64,000 nt of DNA from Liolophura sinensis. Lineage: Eukaryota; Mollusca; Polyplacophora; Chitonida; Chitonidae. Position numbers and translations under genes: made by a program. The first letter of the stretch is position 1. The number at the start of each line of letters is the position of its first letter. Below are positions 1 through 10,042 of this stretch, piece after piece. The notes below the pieces were generated by a model that was not told the DNA's origin, did no database searches, and saw only the letters and a list, made by a program, of their open reading frames with translations. The stretch covers positions 434,001 through 498,000 of the forward strand of contig NW_027017955.1 of the NCBI RefSeq assembly GCF_032854445.1, given 5' to 3'.

Positions 1-168
1 GTGTCATAAAATAAGCATAGCGTTAGATCCCAACTTATTCCACCTTATCTCAAAATGTCCAAGCGTGATATTTTTATAATAGGCTTATGGCCAACCCAGG
101 TGCTGTTTTGGTTATTTGCCCTGCGTTAGTAACTAGGTCTATATGCTTATATTCTCTATTCGTTCCAG

Positions 169-352
169 GTGTACTTGTGGTCAGTGTCATCCGCTGGATT
201 CACAAGAGGAATGCATTTGCTGCCAAGAAATTTCCAGAGTGGTGGATAGGATCGAGTTGGCACCCGAGGGTGAAAAACCGAAGTGCATAACAGAGCACCC
301 AGGTTTTCAGTCTGTTGTTCTGAATAGGGATGTGCTGGAAACGGCTTACTAT
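169..352 (+). CDS. Probable exon encoding a P2X7-type C-terminal (ballast/Zcd) domain
   Basis: About 61 codons read with cysteines spaced C-x-C-x2-C, then E-x-x-C-x-C-C-x-E, then C-I-x-x-H-P-x-F and a V-L-x3-V-L stretch. This pattern is that of the intracellular zinc-binding cysteine domain of P2X7 receptors, which in invertebrates also occurs in many receptor-less proteins. The exon is bounded on the left by a pyrimidine-rich run ending in AG at 167-168 and on the right by a possible GT donor at 353 (TAT|GTATAT). If the donor is not used, the frame stops at 359-361 and an AATAAA lies near 446. No P2X channel domain is visible in the window, so this is either an internal exon of a longer gene or a stand-alone domain gene or relic. 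Family call is by motif only. Confidence 0.55.
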
Positions 353-1130
353 GTATATTGAAAATATACTTATATCAGCATGACCGTAATCCAGTGCACA
401 CTGCAATGAAAGTGGTATGAAATACTATCCTTTCATAATTTATTAATAAATTATTTTTAAAAAAAAAATTAAGAAAATTGTCCCATTTACGAAATAGCGA
501 TATAAATTCACATCAAATAAATTTGAATATTAAAATGTTACTGACTGTTGGTACAGAAATAATTGTGATTTTTAATATTAAATTTGAAAGCATGAGTGGT
601 GTGGCTGAGGGTGGGAAATTCAAAAACAGGCTTAACATTGCCAGTTTAATATGTTACCAAAATTGCTGAGTTTTCTGAATTTTCAAATTCAATTTCAAAA
701 AGTAGGCCTACTATACCGATAATTTTGTCAGTATTTCCTAACATGGATTTGATAACTGTAGCACACTTGCAATCGCCTGATGTTTAAAATTAAGCCAAAC
801 GGAGAAAAATGAGAAATGAAACGGTAATTATCTGCATAAGTCAGCCAGCAAAATGCGGTAGGCTGGCTTAGGCTATGCATATCATACTATGCAAGGACGC
901 TGCAGAAGGGATAAGGTTACAACAACAACATTCTTAGAACCGGCACAGCTTTTTCTACAGTGTGTTCTACCACAATGTTGGCCGCAATATCACCTGTTTG
1001 ATTTCATCAGGCCTACAACCAGAAATGTTTAATTTAAAATATGGTTTCTATTTAGGCTGTCAAAACAGTGTTGCACATAACAATGTCACCTACCCTGTGA
1101 GCTGACAATTTCACTGTGGCTGCACTGCGA
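353..1130. other. Non-coding interval, nothing recognised
   Basis: AT-rich sequence with an A-run near 459-470. Only short open frames are present and none resembles a known domain. It could be intron or intergenic sequence between the P2X7-type exon and the THAP exon, which are on opposite strands and converge. Confidence 0.5.
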
Positions 1131-1137
1131 CGCTTAC

Positions 1138-1466
1138 CACCGGATACTTGCTGATCTTGTCCACTTTGTAGAGGGCTTGGCAGACATTTGGCCGTGAACA
1201 CTAGGTACAGCAGTGTTCTTTAAATACAGCTGACCCACAAAGCCCATCTTAAATTCAACCAAGTTGAAGAAATCATCTTTCCGAAAGTGTGAAGAGCACA
1301 GCAGGGAAGCTGGAGACGCTGTCACCCAATCTTTTCGTTTGGTTTTCACAAATTTGTTCCACAAATCGAGCCTTTTCTTATCGTCGTGTGGGAACATATG
1401 GAGACAAATCCCTTTCTCCTTGTCTTTCGTGTTACTGCAGTAATCAGCACAACATCTGCGGACCAT
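1138..1466 (-). CDS. First exon of a THAP-domain zinc-finger protein
   Basis: The exon reads from ATG at 1466 downwards and encodes a complete THAP DNA-binding domain: M-V-R-R-C-C-A-x-x-C near the start, a W in the middle, the L-C-S-S-H-F of the C2CH zinc site at about residues 57-62, and the closing A-V-P-S motif. THAP domains bind DNA in animal transcription factors and in P-element and Kolobok transposases. The open frame ends exactly where a strong splice donor sits: TG|GTAAGCG, with the exon ending at 1138 and the in-frame TAA lying inside the donor. The protein therefore very likely continues in another exon to the left, which is not identified. An ATG two codons upstream (1472) is in frame, but MVRRC is the usual THAP start. 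No transposase domain is seen, so host gene versus transposon exon is open. Confidence 0.7.
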
Positions 1467-1543
1467 TTTCAAAATCTTTTGTGACAGTGTGAACTTGTTT
1501 GCTTAGTAAACAAAAAGGACGCCTGACTCGGTGCTTCTCGATT

Positions 1544-1557
1544 CTACGTCACTTCCG
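1544..1557 (-). promoter_or_regulatory. ETS/CRE-like composite promoter element upstream of the THAP exon
   Basis: On the minus strand this reads CGGAAGTGACGTAG, a juxtaposed ETS core (CGGAAGT) and CRE-like half (TGACG) known from animal housekeeping promoters. It lies about 80 bp upstream of the THAP ATG in the correct orientation. Function is inferred from motif and position only. Confidence 0.4.
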
Positions 1558-2117
1558 AATATTCATGAGGCGATGCCCGAAGTTTGCTTTGCTATTTTGG
1601 GCGACAGACGGGACCGCTTAGGTGAACTTAATAAGTAAATATCTCCCCAAATTTACGCTCGAGGCCGCAATCTTTGCCGAATTTCAACACTGTGAATGTT
1701 TATTTAGTGTATTATAAGGCATAGAGGCATGAAAAACATTACCGGTCCTTTACTTTAAAAAATAGTATATCTGGGAAGCTATATGTATATATAACTTTTT
1801 TATCCATAAATAATTCAGACATGAAAATTTATATTTTATGGTATAAGCCAATGACCTTCAAATATTTTATAACAACATTGCCAGCGATGCTGTCAAATAA
1901 ATCATATATAGAGTTGACTGTGTAGAATCTTTGCCGAACAAAAGCAAAAGTCCACACAGTCAACCAGGATATGTTTGATGCCGTATAGAGCATCACATCC
2001 AACACACTCGGGAGCACTGCTCCCTTCTAAAATGAAATTGTGTGTTGGATGAGAATGCCCAATACACCTAGTTAAAACTACATGGTCTCTACGAGACATT
2101 TGGTAAGTATAGGCATT

Positions 2118-3639
2118 TTAGATAATGACAGGATGAATAGCATGCCGTTTATTATGGACCTTCCATTCACCCTGCCAAAGGCGACGAATATAATTAAGAA
2201 TATTGGACTTCATGTCAGTAGAAGGGAATTTAACTTTTGATATATATTGATTTAGGGCAGCCTTTGCCTCCCTGTGCACGACTGTGTTTCCATGGATACC
2301 AACTTGACTTGGTATACAACAGAATAGGATATCTTTACCTCTTTTAATTAGTTTTCGGTGTATGGCTAAGATTTCGAGGATCAACGGATTTTTAAATTTA
2401 TTATTCTGTATTGCCAAAAGGCGGGAAAGCGAGTCGCTGCACATCACAGCCCTCTGAGCACGCCCCGAAGAAACATATGATCAGGCCAGGAGTATAGCCT
2501 TGGCCTCTGCAGAAAAGATTGAAGACGAGGATGGAAGACGAAGAGAAGCTACTTGCTGCTCTAAAACAGCTACAGCTGCAACCCTATCCCCATCCTTTCA
2601 CCCATCAGTATATATAAATTTATAATCCGAATATTTGGCCTTAATTTCAGCAAAACCTTGCTGAATTATAAGAGGATTTGTATTTGATGTCTTATATTTA
2701 AGTCGATCAAATATCAGTTTAGGTTGTGGAAAATGCCATGGTGGGGACATCGGAAAAGAAACTGGAGCTATGTCCCCAAGTTTAATGTTGGCTTCCACAA
2801 TATGGTCCTTAACACGAACACCGAACGAAGGGATCTTGTTAGGACATTTAGTATATTTGTCTACATCTATTGGATTGAAAATACAGTCGTAGGCAGGGTT
2901 TGTTGGATGTGCTTTAAGCTTTGTAGCATATTGAAGGCTCAGTTTTACACGCCTGTGATGTAAAGAAGGCTTGTTAGCCTCTACGTATAAACTCTTTACT
3001 GGTGAGGTTCAAAAAGCGCCCCGTAAGTGGGAAGGTCTGCCAGCAACCTGCGGAAGATCGTGGGTTTCCCCCGGGCTGTGCCTGGTTTCCACCCGCCATA
3101 ATGCTGGCCGCCGTCGTATAAGTGAAATATTCTTGAGTACGGCGTAAAGCACCAATCAAAAAAAAAAAAAAAAATCAAAAAGCGCCAAGGCTGAGCGTCA
3201 AACCTTGGTGATGGACTGGATCCAACATTTTAGTATACGACTTCCTAGCGGAACCGTAAATGATGGATCCATAATCCATTTTAGACCTCACCAGAAAACG
3301 ATATAAATTAAGTAAAACTGATCGGTCAGCACCCCAATCGGTGCTAGACACGACCTTAATTATATCGAGAGCCTTTGTACATTTAGCTTTAAGCATTTTT
3401 ATATGAGGTGTAATTGATATTCGATTTTTTGTCAAAAATAAAACCCCTAAAAATTTATTTTCTCCAAGAATTTTCACTGGTTTACCAAAAAAATTAAGTT
3501 CAGGGTCTAGAGGGAATTTCCGTTGATTACAAAAATGCATACCGACGGTTTTAGATGCGGAAAATCTAAAACTATTGGCAACTGCCCATTTCTCGATCTT
3601 ATTGAGACAAAGCTGCAGCTGCCGCTCGATGTTATTCAT
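2118..3639 (-). pseudogene. Broken LINE-B ORF2 C-terminus (RT thumb and RNase H)
   Basis: Three separate open pieces remain. Positions 3175-3639 encode the RT palm/thumb region. Positions 2598-2798 encode the linker up to the first RNase H aspartate (IYTDG). Positions 2118-2447 encode the rest of RNase H. Compared with the intact 550-residue frame at 49506-51158, the IPSHIG...GNTVADREA motif has decayed to IPSQVG...GNTVVHREA, so a catalytic D is lost. Frameshifts, stop codons and the SINE make it non-functional. Confidence 0.8.
3021..3174 (+). mobile_element. SINE inserted in the left LINE-B copy
   Basis: A ~150-bp element ends in CAATC plus an A-run and is flanked by a perfect 12-bp target-site duplication, TCAAAAAGCGCC, at 3009-3020 and 3175-3186. 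The 3' part carries GAAATATTCTTGAGTACGGC, a tail typical of molluscan SINEs. No clear tRNA-type box A is visible, so the head is probably truncated. The internal array units lack this insertion at the matching place. Confidence 0.75.
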
Positions 3640-3996
3640 ATTTTAAGCACGGTAGCATATCAGGAAATCATCTACATATAAAAAACCCTCTGTGCCAGAT
3701 GTCAATGTTATAGCCAAACTAAACTACCAGGCAAAAGAAAGGTGTCACCGTATTTTTTGTCATAAAAAAAGTAAAAGCGCGGTTCAGGGTTTGATTCTAA
3801 GCAGGACTTAGTGTATGAATGCATAGTTTCCTCTACCAGAGCGCATCGTCACCACCGCAGCAACTGGAATTGTGAAATTGCGACCACATGCAAAACGTCC
3901 TTTTGAGGCATGGCTCGTGATGCACGTGCGGTAATGTTGCATAAATACTCTTGCTCGAAAGAGAAGACATTCATTGACCGAAAAAACACAAACAGT

Positions 3997-4299
3997 ATGC
4001 CAAGACTTACGCAAGCGCAATGAGACCAGGCCATCGGTATGTCCACCATGGCAGTCTCGCAACGTCACATTGCAAGAACGTTCAACTGCAGCCAAACCAC
4101 CATCAGGAGGTTGTTGATACGCTATCAGCAGACAGGCCAGACCCAAGACAGACCAAGGTCGGGAAGACCGAGGCTGAAGATCGCTACATCCGGCAGATCC
4201 ACGTCCGAAACCGATTCGTCACGGCGACGTCAACAGCGGCGACGGCACTAGGCCATGTCATCAGCCCCAGAACAACACTGCGTCGTCTTCGTTCAACTC
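3997..4299 (+). pseudogene. Tc1-like transposase N-terminus, U1
   Basis: The frame starts MPRLTQAQ and encodes the paired-type helix-turn-helix of Tc1/IS630 transposases (...HIARTFNCSQTTIRRLL...) followed by a basic GRPR hinge. In this copy a CGA codon has become TGA at 4021, a CpG-type change. A frameshift after GRPRL moves the next conserved part (RYIRQIHVRNRFVTATSTAATALGH region, about 4190-4280) into another frame. The DDE catalytic domain is missing, because the LINE-B2 5' end starts at 4300. About 220 bp upstream (3770-3996) are probably the transposon's 5' non-coding part; a terminal repeat was not identified. Confidence 0.75.
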
Positions 4300-5090
4300 T
4301 CCCGTGGGGTTTCCGGGGTGATAAAAATAGGGCGTCAGTCCTCTAGGCAAGCTTGTCGTAAAAGTCGACTAACCTAGAGCTCTCCTGTGTGAGCCCGGTG
4401 AATATAATAGGCTCACATCTTCCCGGTTGTGTAAGAGGCAACTGGGGAGCGACCTGTTTGCCTTGGGTTGCGACCCGTGATCAACGAGGACGGGATCCTG
4501 GTGGCTGAGGGCGTGTTGGTCTTGCGAGATCCTCACGCCCAACACGTCACTTTGGCCCTTACTTGGGGAGAGACGGGAGGTCGGATGGGCCCGATCCGAT
4601 CAATCGGCTTGGTCACGCCTTTCCTCTGCGTGGCCCCAAAATTTCTCCATAACACCACTCAGTAAAGAATAATTGTTATTTTTGAAATTTCGTTTGCGGT
4701 ACTACGTTTTCAGGCGGTGGCTCATGGACTAATCGAGTAGTATGTGTCAGATGTGTGACCTTATTAGCCTAATGGGGTTTGCTTATGGACGTGGAGTCCT
4801 TGGTGCGTTTCCTGGTGGGTAACCCCAGGTTCAGGCATCGCCCTTGTTGGCACTCCGTGGGTGGGGTGGGGTGGGGAACACGTGGGGTGAATTCGTATTA
4901 TATATTGATTATGTCTATCCTAACCCTTCCAAACCAAATGTATCTAACAAATAAAATAACCAGGTCTTCCTCTCATCCGACTTCGTCGAATGCTGACAAA
5001 AAGAGGAAGTTAGAGGTTTTGTCAGACTGCCTTGATAATGCGCAGGATACATGGCCGCCTTTCCTCGTTCTCTCAACAAGGAGTGAACAG
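4300..5090 (+). mobile_element. LINE-B2 5' end with start of ORF1, U1
   Basis: It begins with the family's 5' terminus (CCCGTGGGGTTTCCGGGG) and the structured leader described for LINE-B1. ORF1 starts at 4911 (MSILTLPNQ...), homologous to the B1 ORF1 start. It is open for about 60 codons, through the shared DKKRKLEVLS motif, and then ends after LSTRSEQ where a minus-strand LINE-B 3' tail begins; the frame stops at 5099. The zinc knuckles are missing. The 5' end sits directly in the Tc1-like frame, so this element probably inserted there. Confidence 0.8.
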
Positions 5091-5282
5091 AATGAATGAA
5101 TGATTATGGCTTAACGCCACATCGGCAATATTTCAGCCATATCGTGGCGAGAACAAGGTCAAAAAGTGAGATGGTTAAGGTTTTCGATATAATAATATGA
5201 ACACCAAAAGTAAAACAAAAAGTACAGACATGTTTAAAATCGTATGAAAGAAAAATAAGAGTTAAAACTCGAAAACCAGGGG
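5091..5282 (-). mobile_element. LINE-B 3' UTR stub, U1
   Basis: Only the terminal ~190 bp of LINE-B are present, in minus orientation, from the AATGAATGAATG tail through the GGCGTTAA-type terminal motif to CGAAAACCAGG. It lies between the two plus-strand parts of LINE-B2. Confidence 0.8.
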
Positions 5283-5298
5283 TTGTGCCCAGAGGGCA

Positions 5299-5928
5299 AT
5301 GATATGCACTGACTCGTTGTCTTGCTTATTGGCAATACAGAACAATAAATTTAAAAATCCCTTCATCCTTCAAATTTTAGCTATACAGGAATTAATTAGG
5401 AAGCTAATTAGAAGAGGTAAAGATATTATATTCTGCTGGATACCAAGTCATATTGGTATCCATGGAAACACAGTCGCAGACAGGGAGGCGAAAGCTGCCC
5501 TAAATAAACCCATATCTAAGATAAAAATCCCTTATACTGACATGAAGTCCAATATTCTTAAATATATTCGTGGCCTTTGGCAGGGTGAATGGAACTTGCA
5601 GGTCCATAATAAACTGCATGTTATTCATCCGGTCATTGGCTATAATTCATATACACTTGATATGTCTCGTAGAGACCAAGTCGTTTTAACGAGATGCCGT
5701 ATTGGGCATTCTCGTCTAACGCACAATTTCATACTAGATGGGAGCAGTGCTCCCGAGTGTGTTGGATGTGATGCTCAATATGGCATCAAACATATCTTGG
5801 TTGACTGTGTCGACTTTGCCCATGTTGGGCAAAGATTCTACACGGTCAACTCTATATATGATTTATTTGACAGCATCGCTGGCGATGTTGTCATAAATTA
5901 TTTGAAGGCCATTGGCCTATATCATTAA
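5299..5928 (+). pseudogene. LINE-B2 RNase H and C-terminal zinc region, U1
   Basis: A 209-codon open fragment of ORF2. It starts within RNase H at MICTDSLSC (third-strand D), keeps WIPSHIGIHGNTVADREAK (the last catalytic D region), and ends with the C-terminal C-x2-C-x8-H-x4-C motif (CVGC...KHILVDC) seen in I-like LINEs. The first RNase H D and E and all of RT and endonuclease are missing. A stop after GLYH shortens the usual GLYHKI end. It is followed by the 3' UTR to about 6188, which ends in the ATATGGC...GCCATAT terminal hairpin and a single ATTC. Confidence 0.85.
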
Positions 5929-6188
5929 ATATAAAATTTAATTGTCACAAATATCTATAGATAAACAGTTATATACATATAGATTGATTTACACATATAC
6001 TATAACCCTGGTTTTCGAGTTTTAAGTCTTATTTTTCTTTTATACGATTTTTAACAGGTCTACTTTTTGTTTTACCTTTGATGTTTATATTATCATATCG
6101 AAAACCTTAACCGTCTCGCGTTTTCACCTTGTTCTCGCCACGATATGGCTGAAATATTGCCAATGTGGGGTTACGCCATATTCATTCT

Positions 6189-6575
6189 AGGTCAGTCGCC
6201 TTTCACGACAAGATTATCTGCAGAGTCTATCGGAGCTGGGGCTTAACATATTTCCACTACACACTGCAAGTAGCTTGGGCCGTGGAAGGCCTAGTCGTGG
6301 AAGCAAATGAAAACTGCGGGCCTGTATTCCAACAAATCCGACCAGGGTGTGGGGACCACCAGGTCCTGAGGAAGGATCTACTTTCCCTATCCCCCTGCGT
6401 GCGGCCCAAATAAATGCATTTATTGCGTCAGATAGAAACCTCAATCCACCAAATCCAGGTCTAACCTGACGCGTTTGACCATAGCAATGGAGATGAACCA
6501 CGCGAGGTGCATACGGCACGCTCTTTCGTGACCCACCACTTCTGCTAGGTCACGTGACCACAAGTTACTGCCCCT
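6189..6575. other. Unassigned spacer between LINE-B2 and LINE-B3, U1
   Basis: An 82-codon frame (6165-6413) is open but resembles no known family. An inverted repeat GCGTCAGRT...ACCTGACGC lies at about 6425-6473 and a GGTCACGTGACC palindrome near 6548. It could be old host sequence or the end of another repeat. Confidence 0.4.
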
Positions 6576-7146
6576 CCCCCCGTGGGATCTCCGGGGTCAT
6601 AAGAGTAGGACCCCAGTTCTCTAGGCAAGACTGTCGTACGAGGCGACTAGCTTAGAGTGTGGTTCTGGTGAATAGAATAATTTCACAGCCTCCCTGGGCT
6701 TGTCGTACAAAGTGAATAAAAGGGTCAACCTGTTTGCCGTGGGTTGCGACCCGTGATTGGGGAGGACGGGATTCTGGTGCCTGAGGGCGGGTTGGCCTTG
6801 CGAGATCCTCACGTTTAACAGTCTACTTCGGTCCTTACTTCTGCAAAGACGGCCGGTCGGAGGGCCCGTTCCGAGGTCACGCCAGTCCGGATGTCCGGGC
6901 ATCAACCTTCATATATCTCGATTTCGTATAAATTGACTACTTTCCGTGTTGGACGTTTTTAGTGAGATGTTGGGATGTCTGGACGGTGGTTGCGGGGTCA
7001 ATCGACTTGGCCGTTTATAGTTTATTAGCCTGGCGGAGTATGAGCGAAGAATCCACCTTACCGAGGATGGCGTAGAACTCTCTGCTGCTTACCCGCAGGA
7101 GGCGTTCCATCGTATATGTAATGGCACTCCGTTGCTGGTTAAGGTG
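6576..7146 (+). mobile_element. LINE-B3 5' end, U1
   Basis: A more diverged 5' leader of the same family, starting CCCCGTGGGATCTCCGGGG, with the same order of stem-loops. Further in, an ATG at 6975 opens MSGRWLRGQS. After one stop and a frame change the reading continues about 40 codons (EYERRIHLTEDGVELSAAYP...), which looks like the N-terminus of a LINE ORF1 or an upstream ORF. The element ends where a minus-strand LINE-B 3' half starts. Confidence 0.65.
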
Positions 7147-8966
7147 CTTAAGGTTTTCGAAATGATGGCGAGAACATGAAAAATAAAACAAAAAGTACAG
7201 ACATGTTTAAAATCAGATAAGAAAAAACCAAACAAGTTAAAACTCCAAAACCAGTATATTTAAAAAGTACTATATCTGGAAAGCTATATGTATGTACCAT
7301 TTTATCCATAAATATTAACACATAAACAAATTTATATTTTATGATATAGGCCAATGGTCTTCAAATATTTTATGACAACATCGCCAGCGATCATATATAG
7401 AGTTGACTGTATAGAATCTTTGCCGAACATGAGCAAAGTCAACCAGGGTATGTTTGATGCCGTATTCTGCATCACATCCAATATACTCGGGAGCACTGCT
7501 CCCATCTAGGATGAAATTGTGTGTCAGATGAGAATGCCCAATACGACACCTCGTTAAAACTACTTGGTCTCTGCGAGACATTTGACGGTCTGCCAGTAAC
7601 CTGCGGATGGTCGTGGGTTTCCCCCGTGCTGTGAGCGGTTTCCACCCACCATAATGCTGGCCGCCGTCGTACAAGTGAAATATTCTTGAGTACGGCGTAA
7701 AACAACAATCAAATCAAAAAAAAAAAAAACAGACATTTTACAATTATAGGCATTGTAGCCAATGACAGGGTGAATAGCATGCAGTTTATTGTGGATCTGC
7801 AAGACCCACCCGCCCTGCCAAAGGCGACAAATACATTTAAGAATATTAGACTTTGTCAGTATACGGTGTTTTAACCAGAGATACAGGTTTATACTGGGCA
7901 GCTTTCGCTTCCCTGTCCACGACTGTGTTTCTATGGATACCAGTGCGACTTGGTATCCAACAGAATATAATATCTTTACCTTTTTTAAATTAGTTTTCTA
8001 TGTTTGCCTATTATCTTAAGTATCAATGGATTTTTAAATCATTATTCTGAATTGCCAAAAGGCAGGACTGGGAGTCGCTGCATATCACTGCCCTCTGGGC
8101 ATGCCCCGAGGAAACATATGATAAGGCCAGGAGTATAGCCCTGGCCTGTGCAGAAAAGGTAGAAAATGAAGGTGGCAGACGAAGAGAAGTGACCCGCTGA
8201 TCTAAGACAGCCGCAACCGCAACCCTGTCCCCATCCTTTGACCCGTCAGTATATATATATATATATATTTATAGTCTATATAATCAGCCTTCATGTTAGC
8301 AAAACTTTGCTCAATAATAAGAGGATTTGTACTTGATTTATTATATTTACGTAGATCAAATATTAGTTCAGGGTGTGGAAGAAGCCGGGGAGGAGACTCC
8401 GGAAAAGACACTGGAGCTATATCCTCTTGCTCCATGTTAGCTCTCACAATATGGTCCCGTATACGCAGATCAAACGGAGGGATCTTGTCAGGACATTTAT
8501 TAAATTTATCTACATATGATGGATTAAAAACACAGCTTAAAGCTCATCCAACAAACCCTGCCTACGAGTTAGTAGCATATTGAAGGCTAAGTTTTATACG
8601 TCGGTTATATAAAGAAGGCTCATTTTCCTCCACTTATAAACTCTCCACACGGGGATGTTCTAAAAGCACCAAGGCTGAACCTCAAACCTTGGTGATGAAC
8701 AGGATCCAACATTTTAATATACGACTTCCTAGCGGAACCGTAAAAGATGGATCCATAGTCCAATTTAGACCTCACCAGAGAGCGATATAAGTTAGGTAAA
8801 ACTGATCGGTCAGCACCCCAATCGATGCTTGACACGACCATAATTATATCGAGAGCCTTTGTACATTTAGCTTGAAACATTTTCATATGAGGTATAAAAG
8901 ATAGCTTGCTATCAAATATTAGACGTAAAAATCTTCTTTGTCCAACAATTTTAACCTGTTTTACGT
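7147..8966 (-). mobile_element. LINE-B 3' half next to B3, U1
   Basis: Minus-strand fragment from an abbreviated 3' UTR (the very tail is missing) through the zinc motif and RNase H to the RT thumb. Coding pieces are at 7339-7674 (C-terminus), 8202-8447 (linker and start of RNase H) and 8620-8886 (RT thumb). In this copy a run of nine AT dinucleotides near 8251 throws the frame out just before the RNase H TDGSK motif. The C-terminal part is interrupted by a SINE. Confidence 0.8.
7584..7730 (+). mobile_element. SINE inside the minus LINE-B fragment, U1
   Basis: Same family as the SINE at 3021-3174, sharing GGTCTGCCAG and the GAAATATTCTTGAGTACGGC tail with an A-rich end. It is flanked by AGACATTT at 7576-7583 and 7731-7738. 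It is present at the same place in all four units, so it inserted before the array formed. Confidence 0.75.
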
Positions 8967-9229
8967 GGTCATTGTGGAGATTCTGTATTATCCGTATTGT
9001 GAAGCTTTGGGACTAGGCATGTTCACACTATGGGAACAGCTACAGTATATAGCACATAGAACCCGAGCAATAGCCAGTACATATACACCGAAGCGTGAGT
9101 CCGGGGGTCAGTATAACCCGGTCAAACCAGTTTCTCGGCGACAAGTCCGCCTGCATGCGCACGGACTTTTAGTGTTCAACCACTGTGCCAGGTGCCTCTA
9201 AACAACACTTCTGTCACTCTTCTGAAATA

Positions 9230-10042
9230 ATGGATCAGTTACAGATTATCATGGACAGGCTTGGTAAGTTAGATTCTATGGTGACAAGTGAAACACTGGA
9301 AAAAAAACTACAAAACACTGAAGCAAAAATAGTTACAAAGTTGACAAACCTAATTGAGCAGCAGGAAGCCAGAATCTTTACTTTAGAAAAAGAAAATGAT
9401 ACCCTTCGGGCAGACATGCATGAATTAAGATTACAACACGAACAAGATCAAGAAGAACTGGCCAGGGTAAACAGAGATATGCGAAACTTAGAAGACAGGC
9501 AGAACGATTTGGAACAATACTCCCCTAAACAAAGTATACGGATTTACGGTGTAGATGGGGATACAGCCACAGAAACAACTGACGAATGTTCCGAGAAAGT
9601 CGTTGACATCTTAACATCCAAACTAAAGCTGTCACTGACGTCTAGCGACATAAGTATAGCGCAGAGATTGAGACCGAAAAGACCTGACTTAAACACAGAA
9701 CCAAGGGGTGTAATAGTAAAGTTCATATCACGACGACTTAAAGTTGAAGCGATAAAAAACAGAAGAGCCTTGAAAGGAGCAAACATTGTGATTAAGGAAG
9801 ACCTAACGCAGAAAAAGCAGGCTATTTTAAAAGCAGCATCTGCACACCCCATGATTCAATCCGCCTGGTCAAGAGATGGCAAAATCTTCACCAAAGACTT
9901 CAACGAGGACGTAAGACAAGTGAAATCTACTGACTGCATAGACACTCTCATCAGTCTATCATCCCATACACCCAGAGTTCAAAGACCACGTGACCAAAGA
10001 AGTGGGAGGCCAATAACCAACTCACCAGCCCCTATCAGCTAG
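9230..10042 (+). CDS. LINE-C ORF1 (L1/CR1-type ORF1 protein), intact, U1
   Basis: A 270-codon frame starting MDQLQIIMDRL; an in-frame ATG at 9185 would add 15 residues but MDQLQ fits better. Residues about 15-115 form a long charged coiled coil. They are followed by the canonical EQYS...IRIYGV junction into an RRM-like domain (GVIVKFISRR...) and a short basic C-terminal domain. This is the layout of the RNA-binding trimeric ORF1 protein of L1/CR1-type LINEs (Transposase_22-like). About 260 bp of 5' leader precede it from 8967. No ORF2 follows before LINE-A begins at 10401. Confidence 0.75.
   Translation: MDQLQIIMDRLGKLDSMVTSETLEKKLQNTEAKIVTKLTNLIEQQEARIFTLEKENDTLRADMHELRLQHEQDQEELARVNRDMRNLEDRQNDLEQYSPKQSIRIYGVDGDTATETTDECSEKVVDILTSKLKLSLTSSDISIAQRLRPKRPDLNTEPRGVIVKFISRRLKVEAIKNRRALKGANIVIKEDLTQKKQAILKAASAHPMIQSAWSRDGKIFTKDFNEDVRQVKSTDCIDTLISLSSHTPRVQRPRDQRSGRPITNSPAPIS

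Larger units (their letters stand above)
1753..3750 (-). mobile_element. LINE-B 3' half, leftmost diverged copy (array edge runs through it)
   Basis: A minus-strand fragment matches the LINE-B copy at 49249-51270, from part of the 3' UTR through the C-terminal zinc motif, RNase H and the end of the reverse transcriptase. To the left of about 3,297 it differs clearly from the internal copies (about 8 mismatches in 3215-3300, plus frameshifts). To the right of 3,301 it is almost identical to the copy starting U4. The usual GAATGA-type 3' tail is missing at the left end. A SINE interrupts it at 3021-3174. Confidence 0.85.

Noticed and set aside
478-669. A 63-codon plus-strand frame in the left flank
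   Set aside because: Low complexity, AT-rich, no domain and no splice or promoter context.
3808-4146. A 112-codon minus-strand frame opposite the Tc1-like fragment, repeated in each unit
   Set aside because: It is the antisense shadow of the HTH coding sequence and has no recognisable domain.
6165-6413. An 82-codon frame conserved in all four units
   Set aside because: Conservation follows from recent tandem duplication, not selection. No known motif, and part of it lies in LINE-B 3' UTR.
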